A DNA stretch of 64,000 nt from Halomonas sp. SSL-5. GTDB lineage: Bacteria; Pseudomonadota; Gammaproteobacteria; Pseudomonadales; Halomonadaceae. Below are positions 25,216 to 33,919 of the stretch, in pieces (within the stretch, counting starts at the first letter, position 1; each line of letters opens with the position of its first letter). The notes under the pieces were generated by a model that worked only from the letters and a program-made list of their open reading frames with translations, made no database searches and had not been told where the DNA came from. The position numbers and the translations under genes are program-made. Where the stretch lies: the NCBI RefSeq assembly GCF_030708455.1, contig NZ_JAUYWF010000005.1, forward strand, positions 1 to 64,000. The letters run 5' to 3'.

Positions 25216-26358
25216 ATGGCCAGGCCTGCCACTCCCCTCGGCACGCTGCTGCTGACGCTCTGCCTGGCGGGCCCACTGGCGGCCCAGCCCAGCGAAGAGG
25301 CGGTACAGGAGCGCCTCGATGCCATCGGCGAGGCCATCGACGAGGCCGGCCAGCGCGTATCGGCGACCCGCCAGGCCCGCGACGAGGCGGCGCGCCAGCT
25401 GGAGGCGATCGAGACGTCGCTGGCCGCCACCCATCGCCGGCTCGATGAGCTCCAGGCCGAGCGACGCGGGCTGGGTGCCGAGATGGAGACCCTCCAGGCG
25501 CGCCGCGACGAGCTCGAGGCCGAGCGCGCCGCCCAGCTCGAGGCCATCCATACCCAGCTCGACGCCCTCTACCGCCTGGGCCGCTCGCCCCAGCTCAAGC
25601 TGCTGCTCAATCAGGACGACCCGGCGCGGCTCGATCGTCTCCAGCACTACCTGAACCACCTGGCCCGGGCTCGCCGCGCGCGGCTCGACGAGCTGGCGCG
25701 CCTGGATGCGGCCCTGGCCGAGACCCGCCGCGAGCTCGAGGCCCGCGGCGAGCGCCTCGACGCCCTCGCCGCCGAACTGGCCAGCCGCAGCACCCAGCTG
25801 GCCGAGCAGATGCGCGAACGCGCCACCCTGGTCGCCGAACTGGACAGCCGTCACAGCGGCGAGGCGGCCCGGCTCGCTTCCCTGGAGCAGGACCGCGAGC
25901 GCGCCGAACAGGTGCTGCGCGATGTGCAGGAGCAGCTGGCCCGCCTGCAGCGTCCCCCGCCCTCCACCGCCATCGAACGCACCCGGGGCGAGCTGCCCTG
26001 GCCGATACAGGGCAACATCGCCTCACGCTTCGGCGCCGGCGATGCGGTGCACCGCAACGGCATCGTGATCCTCGCCGCCGAGGGCAGTCCGGTACGCGCC
26101 GTGCACGCCGGCCGGGTGGTCTTCGCCGACTGGCTGCGTGGCTTCGGCAACCTGCTGATCATCGACCACGGCGATGGCGTGATGACTCTCCATGCTCACC
26201 TGCAGCACTTCACCGCCCAGGTAGGCCGCCCGGTCTCCCGCGGCGAGGTAATCGGCGCCGTGGGGATGAGCGGCGGCCATCAACGCCCGGCGCTCTACTT
26301 CGAGGTGCGCCGCGGCGGCGACCCCATCGACCCCCAGTCATGGATCGCCCGCCGCTGA
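25216..26358 (+). CDS. envC: EnvC-type murein hydrolase activator
   Basis: This 380-aa protein has a signal peptide (LLLTLCLAGPLAAQP), a long coiled coil (about residues 25-240) and a C-terminal LytM/M23 domain. The zinc-site residues are degenerate: the final HLHFE of active M23 enzymes reads ALYFE. This fits EnvC, which activates amidases AmiA/AmiB at the division septum rather than cutting peptidoglycan itself. MARPATPLG at 25216 begins eight bases after gpmI. The gpmI-envC-ctp order is common in gammaproteobacteria. Confidence 0.9.
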   Translation: MARPATPLGTLLLTLCLAGPLAAQPSEEAVQERLDAIGEAIDEAGQRVSATRQARDEAARQLEAIETSLAATHRRLDELQAERRGLGAEMETLQARRDELEAERAAQLEAIHTQLDALYRLGRSPQLKLLLNQDDPARLDRLQHYLNHLARARRARLDELARLDAALAETRRELEARGERLDALAAELASRSTQLAEQMRERATLVAELDSRHSGEAARLASLEQDRERAEQVLRDVQEQLARLQRPPPSTAIERTRGELPWPIQGNIASRFGAGDAVHRNGIVILAAEGSPVRAVHAGRVVFADWLRGFGNLLIIDHGDGVMTLHAHLQHFTAQVGRPVSRGEVIGAVGMSGGHQRPALYFEVRRGGDPIDPQSWIARR

Positions 26359-26428
26359 AGGTCGCTTTCCATGCACGCCGGCGGCGGGCTATGCTGGTCG
26401 CTCACCGTTCCGGAACAGCGGAGTTAGC

Positions 26429-27748
26429 ATGACCCCAGCGCTTTCCCACTCGGGCAGGTCTCCCCGCTCACGCTCCCCCAGGCGCCTGCTGGCCGGGTTG
26501 CTGCCGCTGACTCTGCTGGCGCTGCCCCTGGCCCTGCTGTCACTGCCGGCACCGGCCCAGAGCGTCGATGACGAGCTGCCGGTGGCCGAGATCCAGACCT
26601 TCGCCGAGGTCTTCGAGCGCATCAAGCGCGCCTACGTGGAGGAGGTCGATGACGCCAGCCTGCTGCGCAACGCCATGCGCGGCATGCTCAGCGAGCTCGA
26701 TCCGCACTCCGCCTACCTCGATCGCGAGGCGTTCCAGAGCCTGCGCGAGTCGACCCAGGGCGAGTTCGGCGGGATCGGTATCGAGGTGGGCATGGAGGAT
26801 GGCCAGCTGACGGTGATCACCCCCATCGACGATACCCCGGCCTCGCGTGCCGGCCTGCAGGCCCGGGACCTGATCCTGCGCATCGACGACACGCCCACCG
26901 AGCGCATGTCGCTGCAGGAGGCGGTGGACCTGATGCGCGGCGAGCCGGGCAGCGAGATCGAGCTGACCATCCTGCGCCAGGGCGAGAGCTCGCCACGCAG
27001 CATCACCCTGACACGCGAGAACATCCGCACCGAGAGCGTGAAGAGCGAGCTGCTGGCGCCCGGCTTCGGCTACCTGCGCGTCAGCCAGTTCCAGACCCGC
27101 ACCGGCGACCAGGTGGGCGAGCATATCCGCGAACTGGAGCGCGACGGCGCCCTCGACGGGCTGGTGCTGGACCTGCGCAACAACCCCGGCGGCGTGCTGC
27201 AGGCCGCGGTGGCGGTGGCCGACGCCTTCCTCGACGAGGGGCTGATCGTCTATACCGAGGGACGCCTGCCGGATACCGAGATGCGCTTCTCGGCGAACGC
27301 CAGGACGGCGGCCCCCGATGTCCCCCTGGTGGTGCTGGTCAACGGCGGCAGCGCCTCGGCGGCGGAGATCGTCGCCGGCGCCCTCCAGGACCAGAGCCGC
27401 GGCGTGGTGATGGGCACCGAGAGCTTCGGCAAGGGCTCGGTCCAGCAGATCATGCCGCTGGGCAACGGCGAAGGGCTCAAGCTCACCACGGCGCTCTACT
27501 TCACCCCCGGGGGCCGCTCCATCCAGGCCCAGGGCATCGAGCCGGATGTCCGGGTGGTGCGCGGGCGCGTGGAGGTGACCGAGAATGGCCGCGGGGTCCG
27601 CGAGTCAGACCTGGAGGGCCACCTCGGCTCCCGGGACGCGCCGCGGGAGAGGACCGAGCAGAGCGAGCGGCTCCGCGAGGACTATCAGCTCGGCGAGGCC
27701 CTCAACCTGCTCAAGGCCCTCAATGTGATCCGCCAGCGCGACCGCTGA
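26429..27748 (+). CDS. S41-family C-terminal processing peptidase
   Basis: This 439-aa protease has a long N-terminal signal or anchor segment (LLAGLLPLTLLALPLALLSL), a PDZ domain (about residues 105-190) and the S41 catalytic region. The serine is in GGSASAAEIV and the lysine about 25 residues on in ESFGKGSVQ, the Ser-Lys dyad of CtpA/Prc enzymes. It cuts protein C-termini in the periplasm and, in pseudomonads, limits peptidoglycan hydrolases. It follows envC by 70 bases, which suits shared control of the wall machinery. The CtpA-like group is likely; the substrate is not known. Confidence 0.92.
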   Translation: MTPALSHSGRSPRSRSPRRLLAGLLPLTLLALPLALLSLPAPAQSVDDELPVAEIQTFAEVFERIKRAYVEEVDDASLLRNAMRGMLSELDPHSAYLDREAFQSLRESTQGEFGGIGIEVGMEDGQLTVITPIDDTPASRAGLQARDLILRIDDTPTERMSLQEAVDLMRGEPGSEIELTILRQGESSPRSITLTRENIRTESVKSELLAPGFGYLRVSQFQTRTGDQVGEHIRELERDGALDGLVLDLRNNPGGVLQAAVAVADAFLDEGLIVYTEGRLPDTEMRFSANARTAAPDVPLVVLVNGGSASAAEIVAGALQDQSRGVVMGTESFGKGSVQQIMPLGNGEGLKLTTALYFTPGGRSIQAQGIEPDVRVVRGRVEVTENGRGVRESDLEGHLGSRDAPRERTEQSERLREDYQLGEALNLLKALNVIRQRDR

Positions 27749-27767
27749 GCCGCTTTACCCTTCCCGG

Positions 27768-29078
27768 TCAGCGGCAGCTGGCAGGCAGCCGGCCGCGCTG
27801 GCCGGTGGCCTGCTGCAGCAGCAACCGCTTGAGCGGGACCAACCGATCCACGCCACTCATCCCCAGGTTGCGCGCCAGCGACAGGGCCGGGTGGCGTGCC
27901 CCGAACAGCAGCCGGAAGCCGTCCATCAGCGCCAGCATGCCGGCGTTGTCGCCGCGACGGCGGCGCGCATAGCGCGCCAGCACTCGCTCGTCACCCGGCA
28001 TCACGCCGCGCCGGCGTGCCGCCAGCAGCTCCTCGGCCAGCACCGCCGCATCCATCAGCCCCAGGTTGACGCCCTGGCCGGCCAGGGGATGGATGCCGTG
28101 GGCGGCGTCACCCACCAGGGCGAAGCCGGGCAGGGTGTAGCGCTCGGCGTGGCGCTGCACCAGCGGGAAGGCCACCGCCTCGTCCAGCACCGTCACCTCT
28201 CCCAGCCGATGGTCGATGGCCGCCGCCAGCGCCTCACCCAGCGCCTCGCGTTCGAGGCCGGCCAGGCGCTCGGCCTCGGCGGGCGACGTGGACCAGACGA
28301 TGGAGCAGTGATGCTCGCCGCCCTCCACCGCCAGGGGCAGGAAGGCCAGCGGCCCGCTGGGCAGGAAGGCCTGACGCGCCACCTGGCCGTGGGGCAGCGC
28401 GACGCGCACCGTGGTGACCAGACCCACGTGGCCGGTCTCACGCTGGTCGACGACGATGCCCGCCAGGTCGCGCAGCGGCGAGCGGGCGCCATCCGCGGCC
28501 ACCACCAGGGGCGCGCTGAGCTGCCGGCCATCGGCCAGCAAGATGCGCCGCCCCTCGGCGCCGCCCTCCAGCCCTTCGACCCGGGCCCTCAGGCAGAGGT
28601 GTACCGAGGGCAGGGCCACCAGGCGCCGCTCCAGAGCCGCCAGGGTGACGTCGTTCTCGACGATATGCCCGAGCACCGGCAGACCCGCCTGGTCCGCGGA
28701 GAAGCCGACCTCGCCGCTGCCTTCGGCATCCCACACCTGCATATGGCGATAGGGGCTGACACGCCGCGCTGCCATCCACGGCCAGGCACCCAACCCCTCC
28801 AGCAGCCGCTGCGAGACGGGAGTCAAGGCGCTGACCCGTCGCGCCGGCAGGCCCCGTCCCGCGGCCTCGGAGTCCAGCAGGGCTGGCCTGGCATCCACCA
28901 GGGCCACCTCGACCCCGGCCTCGCCGAGCAGCGCCGCCAGGGCGGCCCCCACCATGCCACCGCCGACGACGATCACTTGGTAGTCATCCCCAGCCGCGTG
29001 CGCTCCGCTATGCTCGCCTTCACCTTTCATGTCCTCGCTCCCTCTCGCATCCTTGTGCTCCTGCCCTGTTGGACTCAT
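27768..29078 (-). CDS. ubiI: UbiI/VisC-like FAD-dependent ubiquinone-pathway hydroxylase
   Basis: This protein of about 436 aa belongs to the UbiH/COQ6 family: GxGxxG (VIVVGGGMVGAALA), DG motif (AADGARS) and the GDAAHGIHPLAGQGVNLGLMD segment, seen here in parts. By E. coli gene order (ygfB-pepP-ubiH-ubiI) it should be the C5-hydroxylase of ubiquinone synthesis. Three starts are possible: ATG 29093, 29078 or 29030. 29078 was chosen for GAGGG eight bases upstream; 29030 has a purine-rich leader and also leaves the fold complete. The start region is a tandem duplication of the ubiH end. Which ring position it hydroxylates cannot be told from sequence. Confidence 0.85.
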   Translation of the reverse strand: MSPTGQEHKDARGSEDMKGEGEHSGAHAAGDDYQVIVVGGGMVGAALAALLGEAGVEVALVDARPALLDSEAAGRGLPARRVSALTPVSQRLLEGLGAWPWMAARRVSPYRHMQVWDAEGSGEVGFSADQAGLPVLGHIVENDVTLAALERRLVALPSVHLCLRARVEGLEGGAEGRRILLADGRQLSAPLVVAADGARSPLRDLAGIVVDQRETGHVGLVTTVRVALPHGQVARQAFLPSGPLAFLPLAVEGGEHHCSIVWSTSPAEAERLAGLEREALGEALAAAIDHRLGEVTVLDEAVAFPLVQRHAERYTLPGFALVGDAAHGIHPLAGQGVNLGLMDAAVLAEELLAARRRGVMPGDERVLARYARRRRGDNAGMLALMDGFRLLFGARHPALSLARNLGMSGVDRLVPLKRLLLQQATGQRGRLPASCR

Positions 29079-29116
29079 CGCTCCAGCCCTCATCTCTCCA
29101 GCTCTTATCTCTCCAG
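29072..29116. repeat. Three 15-bp tandem repeats at the ubiH-ubiI junction
   Basis: On the minus strand three units follow each other: CTGGAGAGATAAGAG, CTGGAGAGATGAGGG and CTGGAGCGATGAGTC. The first holds the TAA stop of ubiH. The second and third each hold a GGAG box and an in-frame ATG for ubiI. It looks like a small duplication that multiplied the translation start. Confidence 0.8.
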
Positions 29117-30340
29117 ACCCATGGCGCGGCGAGCCAGGTCACGGCGCAGGGGCCCGGCCAGGTTGAGGCCGATCAGCCCGGCGGCACGCGCGTGGCCGAG
29201 CAGCCGGCTGTCGATACCGAACAGCCGCACCAGGCCGTCGCTGAAGCGGATCACGTTGCGACGGTCGGCGTCGCGACGGGCATCGAACGCCTCGAGCACC
29301 CCGGCATCACCGACCGACTGCCCCGCCACCAGCGCCGCCTCCAGCGCGGCCACCAGGTCCATGACGCCGCGCATCGCCAGGTTGAAGCCCTGGCCGGCCA
29401 CCGGGTGCAGGGCATGGGCCGCGTTGCCCAGCACGGCGAGTCCCGGCCGCGTGGTTTCTCGAGCGGTCACCAGGCTCAGCGGATAGGCGTGGCGGCTGCC
29501 CACGCGCCGAAAGCGACCCGCGCGGTCGCCGAAGGCGACCTGCAGCTCGGCCAGGAAGTCACCCTCCGACAGAGCCAGGCGTCGCCGCTCCTCGCCGGCG
29601 GCGTGGGTCCACACCAGCTCCATGGTCTGCCCCCGCAGCGGCAGCAGGGCGATCGGCCCCTCGCGGGTGAAGCGTTCCCAGGCGACCCCCTGGTGGGGGC
29701 GGCTCGTCTCGACGCTGGCGATCAGTGCCACCTGGTCATAGGGCCGGGCATCGCTGGCGATGCCCAGGCGCTCCTTGAGTCCGGAACGCCCCCCGTCCGC
29801 CAGCACCGTGAGGCGAGCCTGAAGGTTGGCGCCAGAGTCGAGCGCCAGACGATAGCCCCCCGCCGCCGGCTCGATCGTCTCGACCCGGTCCGGGCAGTAC
29901 CAGGCCAGGGGCAACCCGGCGAGGCGCCGATGCAACACGCGTCCCATCCAGGCGTTGGGGACCACATGGCCCAGTGCCTCGACACCCAGCTCCCGGGCCT
30001 CGAGACGGGTGGCACCGAAGTGGCCGCGCTCGCTGACGTGGATGCGGCGGATCGCGGCGGCCTCCTCGGCCATCGCCGGCCATACCCCCATCTCGGTGAA
30101 GTGCAGGGCGGACCCCAGGGAGATCGCACTGGCCCGGGCATCGAAGCTGGGCTGCCAGGGGGCGGCGGCCAGGTCGAGGATGGGTGACGCCTCGATCACC
30201 GCAACAGACAGCCCGTGGCGCTCGATCAGCGGTGCCAGCGCACAGGCCAGGCTGGCCCCCACCAGTCCGCCGCCGACGATGGCGATATCCACCGTCTCCG
30301 TTGCAGATGCCGTATCAGGAGATGTTGTACCGGGGGTCAT
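29105..30340 (-). CDS. ubiH: 2-octaprenyl-6-methoxyphenol hydroxylase-like protein UbiH
   Basis: This 411-aa flavoprotein monooxygenase of the UbiH/UbiF/UbiI family has GGGLVGASLACAL for FAD binding, LADGGRSGLKE as DG motif and NAAHALHPVAGQGFNLAMR as the second FAD motif. It should hydroxylate the ubiquinone ring, at C1 if orthologous to E. coli UbiH. GAGGTGG precedes the start. It lies between pepP and the ubiI-like gene, as in E. coli and pseudomonads. A short 68-bp gap separates it from pepP. Confidence 0.9.
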   Translation of the reverse strand: MTPGTTSPDTASATETVDIAIVGGGLVGASLACALAPLIERHGLSVAVIEASPILDLAAAPWQPSFDARASAISLGSALHFTEMGVWPAMAEEAAAIRRIHVSERGHFGATRLEARELGVEALGHVVPNAWMGRVLHRRLAGLPLAWYCPDRVETIEPAAGGYRLALDSGANLQARLTVLADGGRSGLKERLGIASDARPYDQVALIASVETSRPHQGVAWERFTREGPIALLPLRGQTMELVWTHAAGEERRRLALSEGDFLAELQVAFGDRAGRFRRVGSRHAYPLSLVTARETTRPGLAVLGNAAHALHPVAGQGFNLAMRGVMDLVAALEAALVAGQSVGDAGVLEAFDARRDADRRNVIRFSDGLVRLFGIDSRLLGHARAAGLIGLNLAGPLRRDLARRAMGLER

Positions 30341-30408
30341 GGCGCCACCTCAGGCGAATATTTCATAATGTACGTTACATAAAGGCTATTGGCTCTCCAC
30401 GTGAGCGA

Positions 30409-31746
30409 TCACTTCTCGGCCATCAGCGCCTCGATGGCTTCCACCGACTTCGGGGCGGCGGCGGTCAGTACCTCGTGCCCCTCGTCGGTCACCACCACGT
30501 CGTCCTCGATGCGTATGCCGATGCCGCGCAGGGCCTCGGGGATATCATCATCGGCGGGGATGTAGAGCCCCGGCTCCACGGTGAGCACCATGCCAGGCAC
30601 CAGCGGCCGGGGTTCACCGTCGCGGCGATAGCGGCCCACGTCATGGACGTCCAGGCCCAGCCAGTGGGAGGTGGAGTGCAGGTAGAAGCGCCGGTAGCTC
30701 TCGTCATCGATGCGCGCCTGCACCTCGCCCTCGAGCAGCCCCAGGTGGATCAGCCCCTCGGTCAGGCCGCGCACCACCTCGGTGTGGATCGCCGCCAGGG
30801 TGGTGCCGGGGCGCACCGCGGCCACCGCGCGCTCCTGAACCCCCAGCACTTCCGCGTAGAGCGCGCGCTGGGCGTCGCTGAAGCGGCCATTGACCGGAAA
30901 GGTGCGCGTGATGTCGCCGGCATACAGCTCGAACTCGGCCCCGGCATCGATCAGCACCAGGTCACCGTCCTCGAGCGGCGCACGGTTCTCGATGTAGTGC
31001 AGCACACAGGCATTGGCACCGCCACCGACGATGCTGGCATAGGCCGGGCCGCTGCCGCCCTGCCAGCGGAACTCGTGCTCCAGCTCGGCCTGCAGCTGGT
31101 ACTCCTCAAGCCCGGGGCGCGACGCGCGCATGGCGCGCCGATGGCCGCGTGCCGAGATCTCCGCGGCATGCCGCAGCAGGGCCAGCTCCGCCGGACTCTT
31201 GATCAGGCGTGCCTCGTGGAGCAGCGGTGCCACATCCGCGAAGGCCTCGGGGGGACGCGCCCCGCGCCGCACCCGCGACACCAGCTCGGCGCGCACCTCC
31301 TCGGCCAGGGTCAGCGCCTGGTCGTTGTCCAGCGCCAGATAGAGCGTGCGCCGACCATCGAGCAGCGCCGCGAGGCGCTCGCCACGCTCGGCGTTCTCGA
31401 AGGCCTGGTCGACGCCGTGCTCGCGCACGGCCCCCTCGGCCCCCAGGCGGATGCCGGTCCAGGCCTCCAGGGTCGGGTCGCGATCCTGGCAGAACAGCAC
31501 GCTCTCACCCTCGTCACGCCCCGGGAGCAGCAGCAGCAGGGCATCGGGCTCGGGGAAGCCGGTGAGATAATGGAAATCGCTGTCCTGGCGGAAGGGAAAC
31601 TCGCTGTCCCGCGAACGGGTGACCAGGGAGGCGCCGGGCAGCAGCACGGCGGCGTCACCGGGCAGGGCCGCCATCAGCGCCTGGCGGCGCCGTCGATACT
31701 CGGCATTGGCGATCGGGGCCGGGCGAGGCAGGGTCTCGGGCAGCAT
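30409..31746 (-). CDS. pepP: Xaa-Pro aminopeptidase
   Basis: This 445-aa M24B metallopeptidase removes N-terminal residues before proline. The five metal ligands of the pita-bread fold are seen: the aspartates in IDAGAEFELYAGDITRTF, His in SHWLGLDVHDVG, Glu in TVEPGLYI and Glu in IRIEDDVVV. AAGGAG lies five bases before the start. It stands between ygfB and ubiH, the conserved order, so co-transcription with the ubiquinone genes is likely although the functions are unrelated. Confidence 0.96.
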   Translation of the reverse strand: MLPETLPRPAPIANAEYRRRRQALMAALPGDAAVLLPGASLVTRSRDSEFPFRQDSDFHYLTGFPEPDALLLLLPGRDEGESVLFCQDRDPTLEAWTGIRLGAEGAVREHGVDQAFENAERGERLAALLDGRRTLYLALDNDQALTLAEEVRAELVSRVRRGARPPEAFADVAPLLHEARLIKSPAELALLRHAAEISARGHRRAMRASRPGLEEYQLQAELEHEFRWQGGSGPAYASIVGGGANACVLHYIENRAPLEDGDLVLIDAGAEFELYAGDITRTFPVNGRFSDAQRALYAEVLGVQERAVAAVRPGTTLAAIHTEVVRGLTEGLIHLGLLEGEVQARIDDESYRRFYLHSTSHWLGLDVHDVGRYRRDGEPRPLVPGMVLTVEPGLYIPADDDIPEALRGIGIRIEDDVVVTDEGHEVLTAAAPKSVEAIEALMAEK

Positions 31747-31773
31747 GGGGACTCCTTGTCGACGATGGTGTAT

Positions 31774-32352
31774 TCAGTGGCGAGTGGTGGTGTCGGTATC
31801 CTCGACCTGGGGCTGGCCGGGGTGCTGCTCGGTGTAGAGCAGCATGGCCGCCATGCGGGCGTGCTCGGCAAGGGCGAAGAGGTCACCCTCGTTCTCGGCG
31901 CTCTCCTCGAGATCGGCGGGCATGGCGGCGATTCCCTCCAGATCCTCCAGCGCCTCGCGCAGCGCCGTGGACCATGCCTCCCGGGGGGCCTCACCGGCAT
32001 CCTCGATCACCTCCAGGAAGCCCTGTGTCCACTCCTTGAGGCCGTGGGCACGTTCGGCCAGGGAGAAGAGTTCATCGGGCATCAGCGGTTCGTAGCCGAG
32101 CTCGCTGCCGGAGAGGGCATCCAGGGTCTGGCGGCGCCAGGCCAGGAAGCGCTCCGCGGAGGGCTCGTCGCGTGGCTGCTCGACGCCCAGCGCCAGGCAG
32201 ACCTCCTCCAGCCAGGCGGCGGGGTCGATATCGTGCATGGCGAGCCGGGCACACAGCCGCCCGTCGAGGAAGGCCGGCGACTGCATGCTGCCGTGGAGCA
32301 GGAAGAGGTCGGCAATGGTGGAGAAGTCCTGGCGTTCGTCGATCAGTGACAT
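31774..32352 (-). CDS. YgfB/UPF0149 family protein
   Basis: This 192-aa acidic, helical protein belongs to UPF0149 (YgfB/YecA). Typical are FLLHGSMQSPAFLDG near the start and the YEPLMPDEL segment. In Pseudomonas aeruginosa YgfB affects beta-lactam resistance through control of an amidase gene. MSLIDERQ at 32352 has GGAG five bases upstream. It is the first gene of the minus-strand row to pepP, ubiH and ubiI, and is divergent from zapA. No enzymatic motif is present. Confidence 0.9.
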   Translation of the reverse strand: MSLIDERQDFSTIADLFLLHGSMQSPAFLDGRLCARLAMHDIDPAAWLEEVCLALGVEQPRDEPSAERFLAWRRQTLDALSGSELGYEPLMPDELFSLAERAHGLKEWTQGFLEVIEDAGEAPREAWSTALREALEDLEGIAAMPADLEESAENEGDLFALAEHARMAAMLLYTEQHPGQPQVEDTDTTTRH

Positions 32353-32403
32353 GGGGGCTCCGTAGTGAATAGATAGTAGTGGCCGGATAAATGGCACCGC
32401 GCG

Positions 32404-32433
32404 TTGACCGCTCGAGAAGGCCTCTCTTATAGT
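32404..32433 (+). promoter_or_regulatory. Sigma-70-type promoter for zapA
   Basis: TTGACC at 32404-32409 and TATAGT at 32428-32433 are 18 bp apart, close to consensus, about 90 bp before the zapA start. It lies in the divergent gap between the ygfB-like gene and zapA. Confidence 0.65.
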
Positions 32434-32525
32434 GGCTGGCCATGCGGTATTGACTGGATGTTAACGCATCGGCCCCCAGGGACGCGCGGCCAGCGTGGCC
32501 TGCCGGGTCGAGCCGGAGCCCCCCG

Positions 32526-32837
32526 ATGAGCGACGCGACACGGCCGACCGCCGAAATCACCCTGCTGGGACGCAGCTATGTCATCGCCTGCGCCCCGGAG
32601 GAAGAGCCCAAGCTGGAGCGTGCGGCCCGCTACCTGGATCGCGCCATGACCGGCATCCACGCCCAGAACAACCTGCTGGGCACCGAGCGCATCGCCATCA
32701 TGGCGGCGCTCAATATCACCCACGAGCTGCTGGAGGCGCTGGAGAACCAGCGTGAGGGCGAGCGCAGCCTCGACGCCCTGAGCGAGCGCCTGGAGCGCGC
32801 CCTGGCCGACACCCCCGGCGCAGAGCCCCCGGCGTGA
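32526..32837 (+). CDS. zapA: Cell division protein ZapA
   Basis: This 103-aa protein binds FtsZ filaments and bundles them at the division ring. It has the family start ITLLGRSYVIACAPEEE, the middle helix LDRAMTGIHAQNNLLGTERIA, seen here in parts, and a C-terminal coiled coil. GGAG lies seven bases before the ATG. The 6S RNA gene and ygfA follow, the classic order in gammaproteobacteria. Confidence 0.94.
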   Translation: MSDATRPTAEITLLGRSYVIACAPEEEPKLERAARYLDRAMTGIHAQNNLLGTERIAIMAALNITHELLEALENQREGERSLDALSERLERALADTPGAEPPA

Positions 32838-32842
32838 ATCCA

Positions 32843-32872
32843 TTGGCCGCCCTCGGCGGGCTCTGGTACGAT
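32843..32872 (+). promoter_or_regulatory. Promoter of 6S RNA
   Basis: TTGGCC at 32843-32848 and TACGAT at 32867-32872 are 18 bp apart and lie seven bases before the predicted 5' end of 6S RNA at about 32879. The -35 overlaps the sequence just after the zapA stop. Confidence 0.55.
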
Positions 32873-32878
32873 GAAGAC

Positions 32879-33061
32879 GTTCCCTGGGGTGTTTGCCAGT
32901 CGTTATCGTCCCTCGAGCCTATGCGCAGTACCCAGGGGGCCAAATGCTAGCCGGACCCGTGTGCATGTCCGTGCGTCGGAAAGCCTGACGGTTCGGCTGC
33001 GGCCACCCACCTTGAACCACTGGGTTCAAGGGCCAGAACGACAGCGGCACTCTGGGGAACC
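32879..33061 (+). ncRNA. ssrS: 6S RNA
   Basis: This RNA of about 183 nt binds sigma-70 RNA polymerase and lowers transcription in stationary phase. The ends pair over 13 bases (GTTCCCTGGGGTG with CACTCTGGGGAAC, wobbles included), forming the terminal stem. The conserved 3' part CACCTTGAACC, then GGTTCAAGGGC, matches E. coli 6S RNA. GCCAGT after the first stem and CGGTTCGGCTGCGG also fit the family. It lies between zapA and ygfA exactly as in other gammaproteobacteria. The two ends are placed by pairing and may be off by a few bases. Confidence 0.93.
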
Positions 33062-33069
33062 TCGTCCAC

Positions 33070-33714
33070 ATGACACTTCTCATGCCGACACCCGCCGCAC
33101 CCCTCTCTCTCGAGAGCTTCGATGGCTCACGCCGCGAGCTGCGACGCGAACTGCGCCGCCGCCGTCGTGCCCTGACGCCCGAACAGCGCCGACTGGCCAG
33201 TGAACGTCTGTGCCGCCGGCTGCGCCGTCTGCCCGACGTGCAGCGTGCTCGCCGCGTGGCGCTCTACCTGCCCAACGATGGCGAGATCGACCCTACCCCC
33301 CTGCTCGACTGGTTCCGGCACCGCGGCGCCCGCGTTCACCTGCCGGTACTCAAGCCGCTGTCACGCAACCGGCTCTGGTTCGTGCACTACCATGCCGACA
33401 CGCCCATGATCCGCAACCGCTTCGGCATCCCCGAGCCCGAGACCCGCCACGGCGCCCATCGCGCCCGGCGGCTGCCCGCCTGGGCCCTGGACCTGATCCT
33501 GTTGCCGCTGGTGGGCTTCGACGACGCCGGCCAGCGCATGGGCATGGGCGGCGGCTTCTACGACCGCAGCCTGGCCTTCACCCGCCGCCCGGGGCCACGC
33601 CCGCGGCTGGTCGGCCTGGCCCATGACTGCCAGCGGGTCGACTCGCTGCCGGTGGAGCCGTGGGACGTGCCGCTGGACGCCATCGTCAGCGACGCCCGGC
33701 TGGTACGGCCTTGA
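33070..33714 (+). CDS. ygfA: 5-formyltetrahydrofolate cyclo-ligase
   Basis: This 214-aa enzyme makes 5,10-methenyltetrahydrofolate from 5-formyltetrahydrofolate with ATP. It has the Arg-rich start RRELRRELRRRRRALTP, LYLPNDGEIDP and the folate/ATP loop GMGGGFYDRSLAF typical of the family. It begins nine bases after the 6S RNA end. In E. coli ygfA is transcribed with 6S RNA and linked to persister formation. No good ribosome site is seen; ATG 33082 is an alternative start. Confidence 0.93.
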   Translation: MTLLMPTPAAPLSLESFDGSRRELRRELRRRRRALTPEQRRLASERLCRRLRRLPDVQRARRVALYLPNDGEIDPTPLLDWFRHRGARVHLPVLKPLSRNRLWFVHYHADTPMIRNRFGIPEPETRHGAHRARRLPAWALDLILLPLVGFDDAGQRMGMGGGFYDRSLAFTRRPGPRPRLVGLAHDCQRVDSLPVEPWDVPLDAIVSDARLVRP

Positions 33715-33727
33715 GGCCTGAATGCGA

Positions 33728-33757
33728 ACGGGCCGATGCCAGCTGGCATCGGCCCGT
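33728..33757. terminator. Perfect 30-bp palindrome between convergent genes
   Basis: ACGGGCCGATGCCAG and its complement form a perfect palindrome, so a 14-bp stem with a tiny loop. It lies between the ends of ygfA and the 31-aa gene. It lacks a T-run, but its strength and place suit a bidirectional terminator. Confidence 0.55.
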
Positions 33758-33787
33758 AGCATGCGCACAGGGGTCGGCAATTCGCGA

Positions 33788-33883
33788 TCAGTTTCCCACC
33801 AGGGCCTGGGCATAACCGGTTGCCACGACGCCAACACCAAACAGCAGTACCAGGGCCATGACCACATCGGGCTTGCGCTTCAT
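33788..33883 (-). CDS. 31-aa single-helix membrane peptide
   Basis: The peptide begins MKRKPDVVMALVLLFG and ends VGN: a basic N-terminus, then one hydrophobic helix of about 20 residues with GVGVV, then a short tail with an YAQ segment. CGGAG lies six bases before the ATG at 33883. A near-consensus promoter stands about 40-65 bases upstream (33920-33948) and a strong palindrome lies after the stop, so it is a complete small transcription unit. I recall similar small proteins in halomonads but no family name. A function cannot be given. Confidence 0.7.
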   Translation of the reverse strand: MKRKPDVVMALVLLFGVGVVATGYAQALVGN

Positions 33884-33919
33884 CGTCGACTCCGGGTAAT
33901 GAGACATTCAACGCCGGCG

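Noticed and set aside
30184..32349. 721-codon plus-strand frame opposite ubiH, pepP and the ygfB-like gene
   Set aside because: It spans three real genes and their gaps antisense. Length alone is a GC effect.
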